From Liolophura sinensis (taxonomy: Eukaryota > Mollusca > Polyplacophora > Chitonida > Chitonidae): a stretch of DNA of 64,000 bases. The first letter of the stretch is position 1. Each line of letters begins with the position of its first letter. A program made the translations under genes and the position numbers. Below the pieces are notes generated by a model, which had not been told where the DNA came from, ran no database searches, and worked only from the letters and a program-made list of their open reading frames with translations. Below are positions 47,601 through 61,265 of the stretch, one piece after another. The stretch spans positions 25,181,704-25,245,703 of the forward strand of contig NC_088304.1 in NCBI RefSeq assembly GCF_032854445.1, written 5' to 3'.

Positions 47601-50399
47601 CAAAGTTACAACCATACAGTATGTTTTGTTGACTTTACAATGCTGGGCTTGTCTGTACATAACATGATGTAAAGGGTTTGCTTTTCAGATGGTACAAGAT
47701 AAATCAAGTTGATAAATCTTTCGCAATTTTGCAAAATTTACTAAAATCAAATGCCCAGGCAGGTTTCGCAAAATCAGCATTTTTTGTAATTATTAGGCAA
47801 GTCAAAATTTACAGTTTGGCAAAAAAATTTACCTTTTTTTTACATGTTCAGTTAATTATGTGTCCAGATGATTGATCTAAAGTACATGTATGATTGAAAA
47901 TATTTATTTACAGAGGCTATACTGGAAATTTTTGGAGAAAAAAATCTATTAGGGCAATCCCAATAACATTTTTGGTATTATGTTAAAATAGCTCAAACAA
48001 TTATCTTTAATAAAATTAGCCTCACATGTGCACATGTTACCATTCACAATCAGTGATACAGTTCTTAAAAATCACAAAGCGGGTTACATTATAACTTTTT
48101 CAAATTTTAGAATAATCTTAACACTATAAATAATATAGATAAAAGTCTAATATTTACTGAAAGGCAATAATTTGAACTGTTCTTGCACGGTAAATAAAGA
48201 AAATTTGATTTGATTAGCAAATGGATTTTTTTCCCTGAACAGCCTCTGGTGTAGCCTTTTTTTTATCATTACACTGACGCTTGTCAGTTTTTATATCAGT
48301 CAAAAGTAACCTTCTGAAACTGGCCTTAAACTTTAGCAAAGCTCATTCAACAAGGATTGCTTATATTTGTTTGCGTTATTTTTGGCTGCAGCTTTAAATC
48401 AGGCTGTTTTTCAGGTATGGGATTCAGGGTGGTGTAGTCACAATCTATAGTCGCAATGTCTCAACATAGGCAGTAGGGGGATCTTCCTCACAGGACCAGC
48501 AACACGTAACCACGACGATGATGACACAGCCTATATATGCTGATTTTGTTTTGATTTTTTTCGTCCAGGTACAATTGTTAAGCTCATGTCTGAACACCTG
48601 GTCCAACAAAGTTCATAGAATACTGTATTGAAAGTTATAACAATACAGGGAGTGACAGGCAAACTGTAGCTGAAGAAAACTCTGAGTTTAGTGATTTGAA
48701 AGTTTTCCTGAACAATTTCCCTAAGTCATATTTTAGTCTGGAACAACAAGAACTCTCAATCAAAAGCAAATGTGTAGGCCACTCAAAAACAGGTTTTATC
48801 TTTGCTTACTTTTTTTGTGATAAAAGAACTGCTCACTTGTAAGAAGTTCATTTTTTCCCCTACAGAGACTCAGAGGTAAGCTTCTGCTATTAGGACTGTG
48901 CTATTTCTTTCAACCAGTGTTTTAACACAATACTGTATATAGCAGCTGCAAATCTAGTTCTTTTTTCTCTCCATTTTATTAACTACATTTGTCCTCAATA
49001 CACTGTTTGAATAACAACTGCCCACAGCGATCGGTCTTTATCTAAATCCAAATTATTTATTTATATGGTGCTTAATGCTCTTTTTTTTATTTGTCTGTGG
49101 CTGGACAAAAACTATACACCTACATTGTACATATATACAAATACGTAAACATATCTTGAACTCTATGACCAAGGACAACCTGTTAATACCTACTGTATAG
49201 TGTGCAGCACAAAACAAAGTACATGTGTACTTATGACGGGCCCCTTGGTGTGTGATGTCCCCATATGAGGAAGTAACTCACAAACATAACAAGGCTAAGT
49301 ACAAAAACTGATGATTTTCTCCACAAGTAATCATAATCAATGAAGAGGTTAAGAAGAAAAAAAAAACAACACTGAAATGGTTACTAAAGAAACAATGTTC
49401 TTAATACCTATTACAATGCATTATCTACTCATTTCCTTATGCCGATCAGTGGGATTGTTTTAGTTTTTTCATAATTTCCTGCTTATGGATAAGTCTGATC
49501 GCCAAACTTTTTTTTCTTGTGAAGAGCTAATAGTTTTCCAGCGCACATGCTACAAAAAAAGAGATTCCAAAAAAAGAGCATAATAAAGATCTATGAGATA
49601 TAACTTACGTGAACATTACGGATGTACATTAACACTCCTTTTGTTATAAAGATCAAACTAATTACTTCAGAAAAAAAAAACTCACGGAATTAGTCATTTC
49701 TATTCATTAAACATATCATGATACTTTAGAGAAGTTAAGGTTCCTTATTCCTAGGAACATGAACAGAGGATTTTTACCTAATAAAGTGCCCCCCCACCCC
49801 TCCCTCAAGAACCTTCTGCCTCTTTCATTGATTGCCTTTTTTCCTTACAATTTACTAAAGATCTTAAAAATTGTATATTCAACTGATTCAGGCAGAGTTC
49901 AGGTAAGTTGAAATGTAGATGGGCACCATTACCATAAAGACAGAGTAAAACACAAAGAAGGCTTCTTCAACAGGCGTGACACACAAATACTAGTAGTCTA
50001 CATTTAAGTCTGGTGATTTCTTTAAACTTTTTAAAACCATACCTGGAGACCTATTCTGGAAGGTATGAAAGAAAATTGCACCACCAAACCCCCAAAAACG
50101 TACATCTAGCAAAATCATACATAATTTTCCAACCAGATTCCAATGTATACACTATTTATATTTTATGCATTATTACCTTAAAATCTTTCAGGTGAGGCAT
50201 TTTTATCGAAATTTTGGATATAAATAAAGTTACCAACTTTTCCCAGAAGTTTGACGACTAAAAATGTATGTACAGGTACCTACTTTATAGATGAAGGTTA
50301 GGCCTACATTTCATGCATGCCTTCAAAACTCAAAGCAACCTTGTCATTTTTTCAAACCTTTCAGGTGAGGATAATCCAGGTACTGTACCTGTAGCACCT

Positions 50400-50760
50400 A
50401 CATGTATTCTGGCCGAGGATTTATCGGTTCCGCCTCGACTCATTGATATGTACTGTTGACTCCAATGGACAAATAATGGCAGTGAAATGACTAGCTAACC
50501 AAGTGAAGTTGACACACGCTAAATGCCGGGCCATCCTGCGCAAACAAGGCCCCACTAGTGGTGCATCCCTGCAACTAAAGAACCAAACGGGTTATTTAGT
50601 TGTCCTTTAGCTTAGAACTTCCGCTCTCCTGGTGTTCATGTGTTATAGGCTATTGATTGGGTAAATGAGGACTTGTGTCGGCAAACGCAGCCATCTGATT
50701 GGTGGCGGACAAGGCATACAGGTCAATGTTAAGTACTGTATTGTATCGATAGATGATAAA
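50400..50760. promoter_or_regulatory. Candidate regulatory block upstream of the CUX exons
   Basis: Complex DNA with ATTGAT near 50654 and ATCGAT near 50745, plus a GC-rich centre (ctaaatgccgggccatcctg). No frame or repeat recognised. Confidence 0.25.
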
Positions 50761-51531
50761 GCTTAAAGCTGAAAGCTGGGGAGCTGAGGGGAGGGGGCAA
50801 CATGTGATAGGGGGGTGGGGATGTGGGATGACGAGATAACAGGCACATCTATGCATAAACCACAAAGAGATGACCAGGCATGAGACAAGAGGATGAACAA
50901 TTTCCAATAATGTACTTTGAAAATTTTGAATCAATCTGAACAAGGTGCAAAAAGGTGTAAATTGAAGTCTATGAATGTCAGGGACGATTCTTCTTCACTG
51001 CATGAATAGGTGAGAATAAAGAAAGTCATTTAGAACTTGGTGTAAGTAACAGTATTGTCATTATTTCAGGTAAACATGCCATACTAAGCGCTGAAAATTG
51101 TGACCTCTCATGTTTCCAACCAACACCTTCAGAATACACTGTTGATGATAGGATGCAATGCTAAAATGTACCCTGTTCTACATGTTTATCAGTAGATGAT
51201 AAAGAAATTTCGGCATGAAGAATACATGAATACATGCCCTTTGAAGACCCCTTTAATGGCAGAAATAATCTCCAGTAATTTTCTGTGGGCGATCACTCCC
51301 GATGGGGGCAGGCAAAGGGAGAGGAGGGGGCATAATGCTGCCCGATACGGCCGGTCACAAATGTTTGACCTGTTAACGCAAAAATTGTTCAAATTTTTTC
51401 CGCACGCTGGCGTGTATTTAGTTTAATCCTTTGTGGAGGCCCAGAGTGGCCAAGCTCAAACAGAGAAAGAAGACCAGCAAGTGTGTGATCAGGTAAAGAA
51501 AACAGATACTTTGATTGTTCGGCTCAGTGAG

Positions 51532-51754
51532 ATGAAAAGAAGACCGATTGCGGCCAATCCCCGGATCCTGCAGGTTGACGAGAGCTCAACGATAATGAAC
51601 ACACTTCGTACACCTGGCCAAAGATTGACAAGAATTTTGTCTGCTGACGACTTCATCCACGCTTATCGTCGCTGTGGAGACAATAATCTCAAATATTTCC
51701 AATTACCTGTAGATATTAAAAGCAAACAAGACTGCTACTGGCAGCGAGAGAAAG
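51532..51754 (+). CDS. Candidate first or internal exon of an unrecognised plus-strand gene
   Basis: An open frame runs from 51427 to 51834 on the strand opposite the CUX gene. From the ATG at 51532 it reads MKRRPIAANPRILQVDESST and later RLTRILSADDFIHAYRRCG and KYFQLPVDIKSK. A good donor, GAGAAAG|GTAGGC, falls at 51754/51755 and would close a 223-nt exon in phase 1. The composition is protein-like and not low-complexity, unlike almost every other long frame here. The frame is open upstream of the ATG to 51427, so it could also be an internal exon with an acceptor such as GGCCCAG near 51444. I do not recognise a family. No convincing second exon was found, so a chance frame in a conserved regulatory block is a serious alternative. 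Confidence 0.3.
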
Positions 51755-53639
51755 GTAGGCTTTTCTCCCCAAATCTGCAGCACATTACCTTGTATATGTA
51801 TATAAACATGAATTGGTTACATCCAGAAAAATGAATGCTACCTCCCCCCCCTCCTCACACACACCCTTCATCCAAACAAACTATAACACTTCAGTTTAAC
51901 TAACAAAACAAGAGTCCTTGTATTTATAGTCAATGCTCCATGGAGTGGAAAGTGAAAGCATAAAAATGAATCATGAAAGTAATTGTACAGTTACATCAAA
52001 ACATTACATCAAAAATTGGAGCAGACGTTGACCTTTCTCTCTGTGAACTGCAAGGATCGGTAGAATGAACATTGTCACATAGAAGGACTCCCAGGCTAAT
52101 CTACACCTAAAAATTAAATGCACACTCTCCATGTCGATACGAACTATGTACTGTCATGTATTTCAAATATCTGCGCCATACTAAAGTCATGCAGGCCAAA
52201 GATAGATGTAGCAATAAACCATCACCACAAAAAGAAAAAATAAATTCATATCTGAAAACTGCACAACATCATGGTGCCATAGCTTTTTTTTAAATAATAA
52301 TAAAAAAAATAGCAAGCAATCAGGACTAAACATGAACGTAATATACTTACTATATTACATGTATATACAATATACAACTACCTACATGTACAAGTAAAGC
52401 ATAGAATGAACTTTCTCACATTTACAAAGGGTGTGAACAGTGGGAGAGCTTCATGTACGAAAGTTTGCCTGGCTGAACAATGTGATCTGTTGGCGGGAAC
52501 TGATCTGAACTCTTTCATGCTGGATGCGTTTTGTGTGCCTATTATGATCGCCCAGCTATTGGTCAGGTCATGTGGCTAACTTAGACACTGTTAGCACCTG
52601 ATCAGAGCGACACACCTGAGGGGCAGAACGTGAGATTAAAAATACCTGTGGATGAAGGTCAGGTGAAGAGTTAAGGCATGAGGGGGGCATGACATAAACA
52701 ATGGCCAGTGATTACCTGTGTGATGGTCTGACTAAAACAAACCGACCAAGGCCGCATACATGTACATGTGAAATCACAGTAGAAAAACAGGCTGTTTTGG
52801 GGTAGAGGGTGAGATATGGTCGACAGAACAACTTAACGACAATCACTGCTTGATTATTACGGGATTTTAAAGCCGAGGTTGCTGCTGCGTGATAGAGTGA
52901 TGTCAACTCCTGGAGGAGCCAGCTTTTCACAATGAACAACGGCTCGCTAACTAACAAAAGGGTCAACCTACAACTTTACAACTGCTGATTGTTATCTGCA
53001 CACATTGAATACTGTAGGTTACAGAAGCCCAGCAGCCGTTCAACCCTTTATTTCATAAAAAATTATCAATGTTATTTTCTTGATAAAGAATAAACTGTGG
53101 AAAGAAACATTTAAATTTTCAAACAAACAAAGTACTCATATATCACAAGTTGATATGCTGATAACAATCCACCAGTAGCATAAAATAGCAGAAATATTAA
53201 CACTTGATCCACTCATCACAGAGTCAAGACTGGTTCCTTAATCTTGGCATTCTTATGAGTGTCATTGTTTGGGCTCAAACTGAAATTGGGTTGAAATGCC
53301 ATTTTTCCGAAAATTCTGTCCAAGACAGGGTCGGCTGCTGTAGGACAGTGTTAGTGATATGTTCTTGAGTAGTGTGCAAAACCCCAAATCAAACAAATAA
53401 ATAAATAAATCAAAAAGATCAAATAAATAAATCAAAAAGATCAAATATATGTACATAACATTAGAAGCCAGTGACTGTGTTCTTACATGCAGAAAAAAAA
53501 AAACCATTATCCGTCATATGTGTTATAGTAGGCGCGAGGTTGTACACAATGTATGTATATTTACATCACAGTGTGATAGGGAAACAAAAGTACCAAACAG
53601 TGGCTAAAACAGTCAAACATTCCATGTGGATACCAAACA

Positions 53640-54060
53640 ATGGCTGTGGGCTCAAGCTTTGCTCTGTACACGCAGCGGCTCCAAACAATCCGATTGATCG
53701 AAGCCCACGAGCCAATATGAAGATGGCTGTTGTACAGGAAGGACTACACAGCGGCGATACGAGGCGGACACCCAGGTATATACCTGTGACAGCCCATAGT
53801 GGGTTAACAGCGACGACGGATGCCAGTGACTTCTACACATCGATACAAGATGACTTCTAAGTCAATACTCCCGGCATCGACTTCTTGGGGGTGCTGTGTT
53901 TTTCTTATCAATGCCGCTAATGGCCATTTTTGTGGCAGTCTGGAGTGCTCTATTAATTATTCACGACAAACAAATACGCAGAGTTGGCCAAGACTGGGCT
54001 GGTCAATAGGCAGCTTAGCCATCGATCCTATATAAGTCATATATCGACTTTTCCGTTGTG
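53640..54060. promoter_or_regulatory. Candidate regulatory or promoter block
   Basis: ATTGATCG (53693), ATCGAT (53839) and ATCGAT (54021), the last followed directly by a TATA-like CTATATAAG (54028-54036, plus strand). GC is higher than the surroundings. The plus-strand frame ending at 53860 has no family resemblance. Confidence 0.28.
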
Positions 54061-56124
54061 TGCGTCCCCAGTCTATAATCGCTTCCCTGCTCATCCTTTA
54101 CAAGTAAATACACACTGCTACATTGTCTACATCAATATCGCGGTACATTACGGGCAGAAGAGGCTCCATGCGCCCCCCCCATCCCCAACTCCCCTGCCCC
54201 CCTAACTTCCTCCTCCCTTCATACTAGTACCATCTTGTCTTTTCAGTAAAGCCAATGTTTAGAGCATCCTGCTCTGATTGTTTACCCTGGAATTTATTGA
54301 GCGTGCTCAGAGTCGGTAACTTTATGCAATTGTCTCAGAGCAACTGTCACTCATCTTCAGAGCAAGGCTGATTAGTTCAGAGTCTATACAGGGAATGGTC
54401 TGTACCTGGAAAGAATGTCACACAGGTACACAGCTCGTTAAAAACCTTGAAACTATCGATATCTACACAGGTAATTCATTAGGCAACAATGCCAATGACA
54501 GGACAGAATCAATTTTTCATGTATTACACCTACAAAATATATTAAATGTCAATCTCTAATATGCAACTGCCAAACTACATGCCAATTCTCATCTCTATCT
54601 GAACTTTTTACACCCTTTTTACACCAGTCTTACACTTGTCATTATCAATTCCAAAAATATTTCTTCTCCTAAATCTATATCAATTCTGACAGATCTTGAG
54701 TAACTAAAGAAAAATGGAAAACACTACAATAAAAGCTTTGACTTGAATTGGGTGGAATGAGGCCAAATAACAGATGACATAATGAATCTTAATAATTAGG
54801 AAAAAAAAATCAACACCTAAACGTGAGGTTTATATCCAAATAAAAATCATATTGCTACGTGCATGTGCAGTATAAATCATAAAGGTAAGTTAATGTCTTT
54901 ATCTGTTTTTTATTTTTATAAACCATATGTAGATTTCATTGATATATTTTCCTTTTCCATAAAGACGCAAAAAAAAAAAAAAAAAATGGGTTCAACCTGT
55001 CCTTTTTGTTAATCCTATGAAAAAGGCTTTCTTTACTTTCGGACAAATAAAGTATAACTGTTTTTAGACTAGCAGGAAAACCGTTTTGCTAACAGAATAA
55101 GGCATGTTTTGCTGGGTTAAAAGGTCTCATCTACAAGTTCCCATAACACACATCGATCAAGACAGATTAGATCAAACTTCCTTCAAACATAGGAAATCTG
55201 AGTAGAAAAACTATCATTTAATGTCCCCAGGAAGAAAGAGGCAACCAGTCTGCGAGCACAGGAGGGGAAAAATCAAAAAATGAGACGCAAAAAATAGCAC
55301 GAGTGTCTAGACATATCAACGCAATCAGCCTAACATCCATGAAAACTATCAAGCGAAATTCAACGCCTGTATTAAACAAGAAAGATTGATAAATGCCTGG
55401 TCTATAAAAAGACGCATGATAAAAGCAACACAGAGGTGGAAAGATGATGCCTCCGTGATTCCTACAGATGCACGATGGTACATAAATACAAACTGTAACT
55501 GTAGCTTTACGTAGAGAGAGAGAGACCACTGGTGATCTGTCAGTTCTCAGTATGTAAATTTGTACACATTAAACTGGGCTTCACGTACGTACATGTATGT
55601 ATAGCTAGAATGTTAAGGAAGATAACTTAAGGAAGATATGCCACTTTAGAGAAGATACATGTACGTGTACAACCTAAATAAAACCTGTGTAAGAGGTTGA
55701 CATTTTGCTGCATACATGCACAGTAGATGCATAAAATGATGATGTCACAAAATATACACAGATAATGATGACCTAACATTTCATCACTCAGTTACTCTTT
55801 TGTCTTATTCTTATTTTTGAGAGTTCTCTACGGATCCTTAACAGGTGCGCTCGAGTTAGTTTGGGTGGTCGGATGATCTCCTAGTGGAAAACTATAAGTT
55901 TCAATAATTAATGCGACTTAGTGACATTTATTTGTCCCTAAAATGCACATTTTGGAGCTGAAATTTGCCATTATATTAATTTCTTCACATCAACAATTTC
56001 AGATTGCTTTATTTGATTAAATACTGCTTGTACAATGTGGTCAGTTTAATGGGTGGTCTCCTTTTGTTCAGGTGATAGGTATTTGAGCAGATATACATGC
56101 TCAAACTTTCCTCTTTTTTGGCCA

Positions 56125-56200
56125 GTACATATACATGTATGTGACCAGAACACATATGTACATGTACGTGACCAGAACATATATGTACATGTACACGTAA
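56125..56200. repeat. Palindrome-rich tandem duplication
   Basis: Two to three copies of a unit with gtacatgtacgtgaccagaa and acatatgtacatgtac, each containing the self-complementary gtacatgtac. Confidence 0.7.
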
Positions 56201-56227
56201 TCAGATTTACAGCCCTGAACAATCAGA

Positions 56228-57052
56228 ATTTCTTCAGATTTACAACTTAACACAACCTCTTTTTTAGCCAACCGATGATAAAAACTTCAGCAGATTTACA
56301 ACTTAACACAATCCCTTTTTTAGCCAAACCATCACCAAAACTTCAGCAGATTTACAACCTAACACAATCTCTTTTTTAGCCAACCCATGATCAAAACTTC
56401 AGCAGATTTACAACTTAACACAACCTCTTTTTTAGCCAACCCATCACCAAAACTTCAGCAGATTTACAACTTAACACAACCTCTTTTTTAGCCAACCCAT
56501 CACCAAAACTTCAGCAGATTTACAACTTAACACAACCTCTTTTTTAGCCAACCCATGATCAAAACTTCAGCAGATTTACAACTTAACACAATCTCTTTTT
56601 TAGCCAACCCATGACCAAAACTTCAGCAGATTTACAACCTAACACAATCTTTTTCAACCAACCCACGATCAAAACTTCAGCAGATTTACAACTTAACACA
56701 ACCTCTTTTTTAGCTAACCGATGATCAAAACTTCAGCAGATTTACAACTTAACACAATCCCTTTTTTAGCCAACCCATCACCAAAACTTCAGCAGATTTA
56801 CAACCTAACACAATCTCTTTTTTAGCTAACCCATCACCAAAATTTCAACAGATTTACAACTTAACACAACCTCTTTTTTAGCCAACCCATGATCAAAACT
56901 TCACCAGATTTACAACCTAACACAATCTCTTTGTTAGCCAACCCATGACCAAAACTTCACCAGATTTACAATTTAACACAACCTCTTTTTTAGCCAACCC
57001 ATCACCAAAACTTCAGCAAATTTACAACCAAACACAATCTCTTTTTGCAAAT
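56228..57052. repeat. Satellite, 56-bp unit, about 14-15 copies
   Basis: Unit begins cttcagcagatttacaactt and contains cacaacctcttttttagcca; phase-locked starts at 56285, 56341, 56397 and onward. Copies differ mainly at acttaacacaacc/acctaacacaatc and catcacc/catgatc, and mix as alternating subtypes. The last copy is degraded. Confidence 0.97.
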
Positions 57053-57584
57053 TTACAGCCCACAATACTGCACTGTATTGAGTAGGGAGGAGGGTGGGAG
57101 GTGGATTAGGGAAGATGGTGGGAAGTGGAAAGCTGAAGAGAAACTATCAGGTTTCACCTGATCTCCATCATTTGACCATCAGCTACAAGGACAAGAACCA
57201 TACCCAGGGCTTCCACCAGGCCCTGGGGTCCCAGTGACTTCAGTGCACCCCTGCCCTTGCAAATATTTACAAACTTGTCCCTTCCCTCTACACAACATGC
57301 TGTACCCCCTTCAATAGCTTCTGAGAGAGCCTCTCCATGTGGACAAGTTAAAACCACTTCAGCCACCACTTGAGACTGTCACCCTCCTGCACATTGGCTT
57401 TTGTTAGAGGTTTTGTGAACATTGAGATTTGTGTATGTTTTTATGACAGTTGTGTTAAACTGGAGTGTTGACATACATGTAACTGTATGTGTAGATGAAG
57501 TCTGGCAACATTTAACTAGAATTTGTGAAAAAACAAACAGTGCGTGAAAAATGTAATAATATCTATGTAAACCAATGATGTTGA

Positions 57585-57765
57585 CTGATTTATTTATCTT
57601 ATTTCATTGGTGTTTTATTCCATACTCAAGAATATTTCACTTATATAACGGCGGTCAGCATTACAGTTGGTGGAAACGGGACAAAACCTGGGGGGAAACC
57701 CACGACCATCCGCAGGTTTCTGACAGACCTTCCCACATACTACTGGAGAGGAAGCCGGCATGAGT
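57585..57765 (-). repeat. SINE A, head-truncated, with target duplication
   Basis: Runs from ctgatttatttatcttattt to gaagccggcatgagt. A 12-bp duplication with one mismatch, caatgatgttga and caatcatgttga, lies at 57573-57584 and 57766-57777. Confidence 0.88.
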
Positions 57766-58029
57766 CAATCATGTTGAAAATACACAAGTAATAAATGGGT
57801 TGGCTGTATGAACATGTTAGTATGGTTTTCATCAATACTGTTTTAAATATTTGAAACTTACCAAAACATTTAATCAAGCAAACCATTTTTCTCAATTTTA
57901 ACAGCCCACGTAACAAAGGGCAATGCATATACGTACACATACCTTCATATTACTCATTGCCCAAAGTTAAAAATCCTTCACGAGTGAAAATTAAATTGGC
58001 ATCTACAAAAAACTTCTGACATGAGCAAT

Positions 58030-58251
58030 AATACACTGTGAATTAACTAATTTTTGCGGATTTCGCAAAAAAATAATTCCTGCAAAAAAAAACGTGTTTG
58101 AATAATTTCAACCATACTACATTTTAACATTTTAATATCTGTTTTTCACTATTCTCTTAAATATGCAAAAATTCTTTCCCGCGAACATATTTTTTGGCAA
58201 AAAAAATCTGCAAAAATAAATCTCAGCGAATAATAAATACTTTACAGTAGT
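58030..58251. mobile_element. Degenerate TACTGTA-ended inverted-repeat element
   Basis: The right end ttacagta preceded by cagcgaataataaatactt and the left region with ttttgcggatttcgc resemble the TACTGTAAA...TTTACAGTA MITE type with GCGAA-rich arms seen in mollusc and cnidarian genomes. The arms are strongly diverged. Confidence 0.45.
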
Positions 58252-61216
58252 ACTGATAACATGTGAATATGAGAACGTCCACAAAATATAGTTATGGGTT
58301 CATGGCACATAATTCTATAAGCGTAAAAGTACTGCAATACTGACCCTGATGGTATCCCATGTACATAAGGGACAGTGTGGAAGCGGAACAACTCCAGAAA
58401 TCAATGAAAGATACCCGTAATTCCATAATAATGGTAAATCATTTGTTAACAATATCCGGTTCATATAATTGACATATATGAATGTAGCGCTTACACATGT
58501 ACATGCAGTCTGCAGCTGTAATTGTATGCTAATAATGAGCATCGCTGTATGGGTCAGTGCATGTAAGGCATCCCCTCCAGCACTATGTAATCAATAAACT
58601 CAGCAACAAGTTGGGCTGAGCAAAATGTTAAAGTAATTATTTTCCGTCATTTGTCAGCCGTTTAATAGTTAGTATTCGCCCCGTTCCCAATTTCCACCTC
58701 CTCCCCTTACCCAATCCCTGCTGATCACACCTTTCCCACCCTTATGTGTACACACGATTTTCAAGTCCGTAGAGTAATCAAACCTGTGTATGTATAATCT
58801 ATGCTGAGCAGAATTACATTTGAGAGGGGTTACCAGCAGGCAACCCTGCAGTACGCCTGGATCTGGTTTTGAGAACATCTCTTAAGTAAGGTCACAGTCA
58901 ATGTTTGATGAATCTATCTGGCTGCATACACATTGAGAGCAGACAGACTGGTTCAATGCTACCCCTGACCCACATTCTCCAATAATAGAGGCCTGAAATT
59001 AATCTGCTTTCATAATACCACATGGCAGGGACACAAACATGTGGGCACAATAGACCAGCTTTAACACTTACTATATTTCTCCTAATTAAACAAAAGAACG
59101 GTCTGTTTCACAAGTGATGTTTTGGTTTTATCTCTACATGTTCTGGATTCTGGTACAATGATCAATGACGATTCAGCTCTTAAAGCTGTCAGTGTTTGCT
59201 TGTTGTGTATAATGGAAGGACCTAGATTGATAAATCTGAGATGTTTACCAAGATTAATAAAAGTATACTTTTGTGAAGTGGAACAAAATGAAGAAAACTC
59301 CAAACACCAAAAGTTCTATCTCCAAATAATTTAATCACAAACATACAGTGGACAATCACACAAATGAATTAGGATTTCGATACTTTAATTACAATTTAAG
59401 TATACAGGATAATTCTTAATTTGGGAGAAGCCTTGAAATTTTGCATATTTTACTTCGTGCAATTCCATTAGTTCAAGATTCCCACCAGCTTTCAAGGACA
59501 TTACCGTACCATGATGTGCATCTTCACAGAATTGGAATTCTCTAACCACAACAACATTTAAAAGGTCTGCAAGTTTATGCTGTGGCCCAGACAAACTTTT
59601 TCTTTCAAGTTTCAGTCCTATATGAATCAATAGTTTCCATATACATCTATACAACAATATGGAAAGTTGTTAAGCCCAGATATGAAGTTTGTGGCTCTGT
59701 GTATTCATATGTGTTAACAAGTACTCATGTTACTGAATAATCATTACAAGGCTTTACAACCAAAAGAGTTGCTGATTCAGGTTCAGTTGCTGAGTATACA
59801 GGTTCACAAGTTCATTTTGGTCCTCAAAATACTGAGAATAGTACATACGTGTAAACCTGATCTTAACAAAGACAAACGGCTATGACTGTGGGACTGAGTT
59901 ACTACAGTGACAGAAAGAAACAGAGAGAAAGTCCAGTTGGTGGAGCAGACAAGTAAACTATCACACAGCAGAAGCCATGAAAAATGTTTGCCTCGGTCCG
60001 ACCAATCATACAATACCACAAATCACATATGGATATGGCTGTGACTGCATAATCCTACCCAGGCGTCGCGGCTAATAAAAACAAGAAAGGCCGCTGAGGG
60101 ATGCGAGAAAGGGGAGCAGAGAGGGAAAAAAAAAAAACTCCTAAGCACTAATCACAGTGGCTCGAACACATGCTAGAGATCCATCATCTTTATCCTTAAG
60201 AAATAACTGTGTACAGAAAACACTCAGATGTACACATCTCCACTTAAGACTGAAGCCAGGTTTCAAGATAGCGGGAAAGCAAAGGGGGGTGGGGTTGGGG
60301 GGGTAGGAGAGAAAAGTTCGTAGGATAGATAAATATGTAATGATCCGCAAATTCTGGTTACTATACCAACGCACATGACTAAGTTGGGTCATCAGGGAAG
60401 TCATTCGAGAACAAGCAGAGCGTTTGTCAGTGTGTCATCAGGACCAATCAGGTGAACTTATATGTACATGTACAGTTACATGTATACTCACTTACACACA
60501 AGCCTATTGGAGCTTCTTATTGTTGTTGCGTAGTGTACATTACTTTCAGACAACAGTCAGCCCACAGTCTCCTTTTTTTTTCTGTTTGACTTTTTCAAAT
60601 AATTTAGATAATATACTTCCTCCATGAATGATGCCTCATATCAGACCACATGAATATCCTCTTTCTGTTAGCGCTAATCTAAACTGTAGATATAAGAGTA
60701 CGATAATTCAAAATTGTTCAAATCACCATCTGCTCAATTCCGTCTCTCCGGGGTCAAAGGTCATTGGCACATATACCAATTACATACTATCAATATACCA
60801 GCAGAATTTACGCTCTGCGATTTCCCACACTCCACTTGCCCGCTAGTCAAGTCCAATTGATTGAAATTACATACTTTCAGGGCTGCATGCATTCATCATA
60901 TACCCTTGCCCCATCCCTCCCCCCTCTCCCCAGCGTCCCCTTCCCTGAAAATAAGAGCTGGATTGTTCTACAGCCAACAAGAATGAGTCAGACAATGTAC
61001 CAGTCAATTTTGAACAAACAATAATGACATCAGCCAACATGTATTACTTTCTGGAAAAATTTTTTGTATTCACATATCAGTATGGAAAGCAGCATTCTTC
61101 GACCTATCTGATATCCCCAGCACAGAATGTGTAGGTCAGACACTTGTATATACAACATCAAACTACAAGTAGTGCAGTTTTACAAAATTATGATGCTTCT
61201 CATTGTTAAAATAGCA

Positions 61217-61265
61217 AATGTCACAATGTGTGAAAGTCACAATGTGTGAAAGTCACAATGTGTGG
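61217..61265. repeat. Short tandem repeat, 18-bp unit, 3 copies
   Basis: Three successive copies of gtcacaatgtgtgaaa with two-base linkers. Confidence 0.8.

Noticed and set aside
53471-53860. 129-codon plus-strand frame
   Set aside because: Begins in AT-rich repeat-like DNA, has no recognisable family or good splice sites, and overlaps a block better explained as regulatory.
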